NCBI GenBank assembly: GCA_035325995.1
Contig: DAOKYU010000002.1
Span: 62,001 to 126,000, forward strand
Origin: Thermodesulfobacteriota bacterium
Lineage (GTDB): Bacteria; Desulfobacterota_D; UBA1144; Nemesobacterales; UBA2774
DNA: 64,000 nt
Direction of reading: 5' to 3'
The notes under the pieces were generated by a model, which was not told the origin of the DNA, searched no databases, and was given only the letters and a program-made list of their open reading frames with translations. Below are positions 61,576 to 64,000 of this stretch, piece after piece. The position numbers and the translations under genes were made by a program. Each line of letters begins with the position of its first letter. The first letter of the stretch is position 1.

Positions 61576-62559
61576 CTAAAGATACCCGTGCTCCCTGAAC
61601 CAATTGACCGTCCTCTCTATCGTCACTTCGAGCGGGACGGGCTCGAACCCGAGCTCCCTTACAGCCTTGGAATTATCGAAGTACCAGAAGTGCTTCGAGC
61701 CCTTTATGGAGTCGATGTCCATCGCGACGTAATTCGGCGCGGATATGCCGAATATCTTCTCGGCTATGTAGGCACCGGCGTAGGCGAGGGGGTAGGGAAT
61801 CTTGAGCTTCGGCCTCGGGATTCCCGTCACCTTCTCCAGCACCTCGAAGAGCTCCTTGATGGTTATGTTGCGGTTACTCAGAATGTACTTCTCGCCGACG
61901 CGTCCCTTTTCCGCGGCGAGGAGATGTCCCTCGGCTACGTCCTCGGCGTCCACGAGATTAATCCCGCCGTCCGTGTATCCCGGGAGCCTCCGCTTGCAGT
62001 ACCAGAGTATTATCCCCGTCGTCGATACGTAAACGTCGCCCGCCCCTATGACTATCGAGGGGTTGACGAGGACCACCGGGAGGCCTTTTTCGGCGAATCT
62101 GAGCGCCTCCTGCTCGGCGCGGTATTTTGACAGTATGTACTGGATGTCGGTGCTTTTCGGGTCGAAGGGTGTGTTCTCGTCGGCGAGCTCCTTTCCTGGC
62201 CTAAGCCCTATCGCCGCGACACTGCTAGTGTAGACGGCCCTTTTCACACCGGCTTCGAGGGCGGCCGTGAATACGTTGTTCGTCCCGCCTACGTTCACCT
62301 CTTCCATTTTCCTGTAATCGGCCTGCTTGAACGAGACGAGCCCGGCCGCGTGGTAGAGCGTGTCGCATCCCTCGATCGCCTTCCTCACGGATTCCATGTC
62401 CGTAACGTCGCCGTATACCCTCTCGGCGTCGATGTCGTCGATGTTGACGGTCTTGCTCGACTTTCGGACGAGTATCCTCACCTCCTCGCCCCTTCGGGCG
62501 AGCTTCCTTGCGATGTGCGAGCCTAAAAATCCCGTGGCCCCCGTGACGAGAACAGGCAT
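61576..62559 (-). CDS. extended SDR: HpnA/CerR-like NAD-dependent epimerase/reductase
   Basis: 327 residues from the ATG at 62559 with AGGAGG 8 nt upstream; the longer frame is not conserved. Cofactor motif VLVTGATGFLGSHIA (GxxGxxG), then GDVTDMESV, YHAAGLVSF, YTSSVAAIG, and catalytic YxxxK in QYILSKYRAEQEAL (Tyr, Lys). It resembles hopanoid-associated sugar epimerase HpnA, dihydroflavonol reductases, and the group containing the bacterial ceramide reductase CerR. Given the SPT/bCerS-like fusion 1.6 kb downstream on the same strand, a CerR role (reducing the 3-keto intermediate) is attractive but unproven. No other hopanoid genes are here. Confidence 0.82.
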   Translation of the reverse strand: MPVLVTGATGFLGSHIARKLARRGEEVRILVRKSSKTVNIDDIDAERVYGDVTDMESVRKAIEGCDTLYHAAGLVSFKQADYRKMEEVNVGGTNNVFTAALEAGVKRAVYTSSVAAIGLRPGKELADENTPFDPKSTDIQYILSKYRAEQEALRFAEKGLPVVLVNPSIVIGAGDVYVSTTGIILWYCKRRLPGYTDGGINLVDAEDVAEGHLLAAEKGRVGEKYILSNRNITIKELFEVLEKVTGIPRPKLKIPYPLAYAGAYIAEKIFGISAPNYVAMDIDSIKGSKHFWYFDNSKAVRELGFEPVPLEVTIERTVNWFREHGYL

Positions 62560-62724
62560 GACGCGGCCTCCTTTAGGTGTGTGAAGACTCATATTACTAC
62601 ACCCGCCCCCGAAACACAACGCGGCCGTCCGCGCCTCCCCCGTGCGGGCGCGGATTTCGGGTGCGGTGGATTGAGAACGCCGTATATCAGGGTATATTAC
62701 TTCTCACGACGGGAGAGAAACCGG

Positions 62725-63363
62725 ATGGACCTCGAAGAATTTCTTAAAGACAGGGAATACGAGAAGGGAGAGGAGAGGCTCGAAAGGGCGCTCTTTATCG
62801 CGAAGAGGGAATGGGATGGCGTCAGGACATCGCTCCGCAGCGCCGGCGACATCGGGGGCTTCGACAAGTCCGACTTCATGATAGGCGTAATAGAGGAAGA
62901 CGTCATAATAAGGCGGCCCCTCGAAAGCCCGACGAAATCCGTTTCCGGCTACTCGCCCACGTACTACCCGATGTACTTCGTCAAGAACCTCATCAGGATG
63001 GACGAAAAGCTCTCCGAAAAGGGATACAAGACCCCCGAGGCGCTCTACGTCTACATCGAGCTCGCCACGCGGGCGGCGGAGAAGCTCGGCCTCGAAGGGA
63101 CCTTCTCCATGGCCTTCGGCGCCGGGTACGCGAGCGTCCGGACGGGCTGGATCGCCGAAAAGGGCTTCCCCGTCGAGAGGAAAATATTCGCCGACGCCTT
63201 CTTTTACGGCAGGAAGAAGGACTACGCCTGGGACCCGGGCTGGAGCTCGGTGAACGAAAAGCTCGCCGGGCTCTTCGGCAAGTTCATGTCCTGGCAGAAG
63301 GACGAGAAGCTCTTCAGGAAAGAAGTCAAGTCGCCGGCCGTAGTAGTGCCGATGCTGGTCTGA
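62725..63363 (+). CDS. conserved-looking protein, unknown function
   Basis: 212 residues from the ATG at 62725 with GGGAGAG upstream. Soluble, no signal peptide. The start is strongly charged (MDLEEFLKDREYEKGEERLE), then an alpha/beta body with SPTYYPMYFVKNLIRMDEKL, FSMAFGAGYASVRTGWI and FADAFFYGRKKDYAWDPGW. I do not recognise a family. It is divergent from the SDR gene and converges with dnaB. It is probably monocistronic. Confidence 0.55.
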   Translation: MDLEEFLKDREYEKGEERLERALFIAKREWDGVRTSLRSAGDIGGFDKSDFMIGVIEEDVIIRRPLESPTKSVSGYSPTYYPMYFVKNLIRMDEKLSEKGYKTPEALYVYIELATRAAEKLGLEGTFSMAFGAGYASVRTGWIAEKGFPVERKIFADAFFYGRKKDYAWDPGWSSVNEKLAGLFGKFMSWQKDEKLFRKEVKSPAVVVPMLV

Positions 63364-63452
63364 ATCGCCGTTACCGGCGGAATAATAACTCTACATCGAA
63401 TTACGGAGAATCTCGCGGGTTTTTCGGGACCGCTCACGTAGCGGACACTTTC

Positions 63453-64000
63453 CTACATCGCCTCGTCGTCGTATGTCTCGTCCCTGTCCTTGAATGTAGG
63501 GACGCCGCGCGAGCTGTCGAGGAACGTGAGCTTCACCGTGCCCACGGGGCCGTTACGCTGCTTGGCTATGATGAGCTCGGCAAGGCCGTCCCTCTCCTCG
63601 TCGCCCCTCTTGTACGCGTCCGCCCTGTGTATGAACATGACGAGGTCCGCGTCCTGCTCTATAGCGCCGCTTTCTCTGAGGTCCGCGAGCTGCGGCCGCC
63701 TGTCGGCGCGGGATTCCGTCTGCCTGCTGAGCTGGGATACGGCTATCACGGGGACGTTAAGCTCCTTGGCGAGGGCCTTAAGCGAGCCCGATATCTCGGC
63801 TATCTCGCGCTCCCTGCTCTCGGACCGCCTGCTCCCCCGCATGAGCTGGAGGTAATCGACGATTATGAGGTCGAGCCCCTTGTCGCGTTTCTGGCGCCTC
63901 GCCTTGGCCCTTATTTCGAGGACGGTTATGGCGGGCGTGTCGTCGATATAAATCTTCGCGCGGCTGAAGTCGTCCGCCGCCTTGACGAGGCTTTCGAGCT
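63453..64000 (-). CDS. dnaB: replicative DNA helicase DnaB, C-terminal part, 5' end off window
   Basis: About 182 residues of the C-terminal ATPase domain, running off the right edge. The Walker B region LIIVDYLQLMRG, then AKELNVPVIAVSQLSR, RPQLADLRESGAIEQDADLV, LIIAKQRNGPVGTVKL and a C-terminal FKDRDE are diagnostic. DnaB is the hexameric helicase of the replication fork. Walker A and the N-terminal domain lie outside the window. Confidence 0.93.
   Translation of the reverse strand, partial: LESLVKAADDFSRAKIYIDDTPAITVLEIRAKARRQKRDKGLDLIIVDYLQLMRGSRRSESREREIAEISGSLKALAKELNVPVIAVSQLSRQTESRADRRPQLADLRESGAIEQDADLVMFIHRADAYKRGDEERDGLAELIIAKQRNGPVGTVKLTFLDSSRGVPTFKDRDETYDDEAM

Noticed and set aside
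1..64000. tRNA or rRNA genes, CRISPR arrays, insertion sequences
   Set aside because: No T-loop plus acceptor-stem pattern, no rRNA-like block, no regularly spaced repeats and no transposase were seen. The tyrosine recombinase at 17578 is housekeeping XerC.

Overview
The window is a GC-rich bacterial chromosome segment with dense, overlapping genes on both strands. It carries ordinary core genes: hslUV-xerC, argBDF, trpFBA, fmt, rsmD-coaD, glyA-nrdR, nadK, prfB, aroC and dnaB. Lipoproteins, a LysM/NlpC wall hydrolase, a PpiD-like foldase and the PA2778/PA2779-type proteins point to a Gram-negative, didermic organism. ATA (Ile) and AGG (Arg) codons are used heavily despite the high GC, and F420 biosynthesis genes are present. 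This would fit a Desulfobacterota/Deltaproteobacteria-like or neighbouring uncultured lineage, but the sequence alone does not fix the taxon. Two AT-rich stretches (about 6.5-8.67 kb and 47.5-49.2 kb) look imported: a restriction-modification island and a toxin-antitoxin-like pair.

Layout. 1-2.7 kb (minus): a truncated DUF4388 regulator and a PpiD-like foldase. 2.9-6.5 kb (plus): cofD-cofG-cofH for coenzyme F420. 6.6-8.7 kb (plus): R-M island. 8.7-11.1 kb (minus): rimO and a ClpX-like ATPase. 11.3-15.6 kb: a small secreted protein, argF-argD-argB (minus) and a chlorite-dismutase/HemQ-like protein. 15.7-22.2 kb (minus): hslU, hslV, xerC, a ten-LysM NlpC/P60 protein and two small unknowns. 22.4-27.4 kb: glycosyltransferase, flippase and two divergent membrane-anchored SGNH hydrolases. 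27.4-32.7 kb (plus): trpF, trpB, trpA, a DHH phosphoesterase and fmt. 32.7-35.5 kb (minus): TPR lipoprotein, C39-like peptidase, PA2779-like protein and a large lipoprotein. 35.8-41.0 kb (plus): rsmD, coaD, an aminotransferase, a signal-less binding protein, a sirtuin and a methyltransferase. 41.1-47.3 kb (minus): pdxA, tatD, nrdR, glyA, a small unknown, nadK, and prfB with its programmed frameshift. 47.5-49.1 kb: DUF4411/ImmA pair. 49.6-51.9 kb: class V aminotransferase and CDF transporter. 51.9-64 kb: small unknowns, two histidine kinases, a PilZ fusion enzyme with a riboswitch leader, aroC, an SDR, an unknown gene and the end of dnaB.

The most striking part is 52.3-60.2 kb. A minus-strand promoter is followed by a well-formed cyclic-di-GMP-I (GEMM-I) riboswitch, with GAAA tetraloop, 11-nt receptor and GGACGCAAAGCC core. 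It leads into a gene for a three-part protein: a PilZ domain with intact c-di-GMP motifs, an alpha-oxoamine synthase of the serine-palmitoyltransferase type, and a C-terminal GNAT-fold region resembling the YghO / bacterial ceramide synthase (bCerS) family. Two histidine kinases follow, overlapping by 1 and 8 bp. An NAD-dependent reductase that could serve as CerR lies just upstream on the same strand. My inference is a c-di-GMP-controlled sphingolipid (ceramide-type) synthesis operon, sensed both at the RNA and at the protein level. The riboswitch, PilZ motifs and fusion are read directly from sequence. The lipid product is inference.
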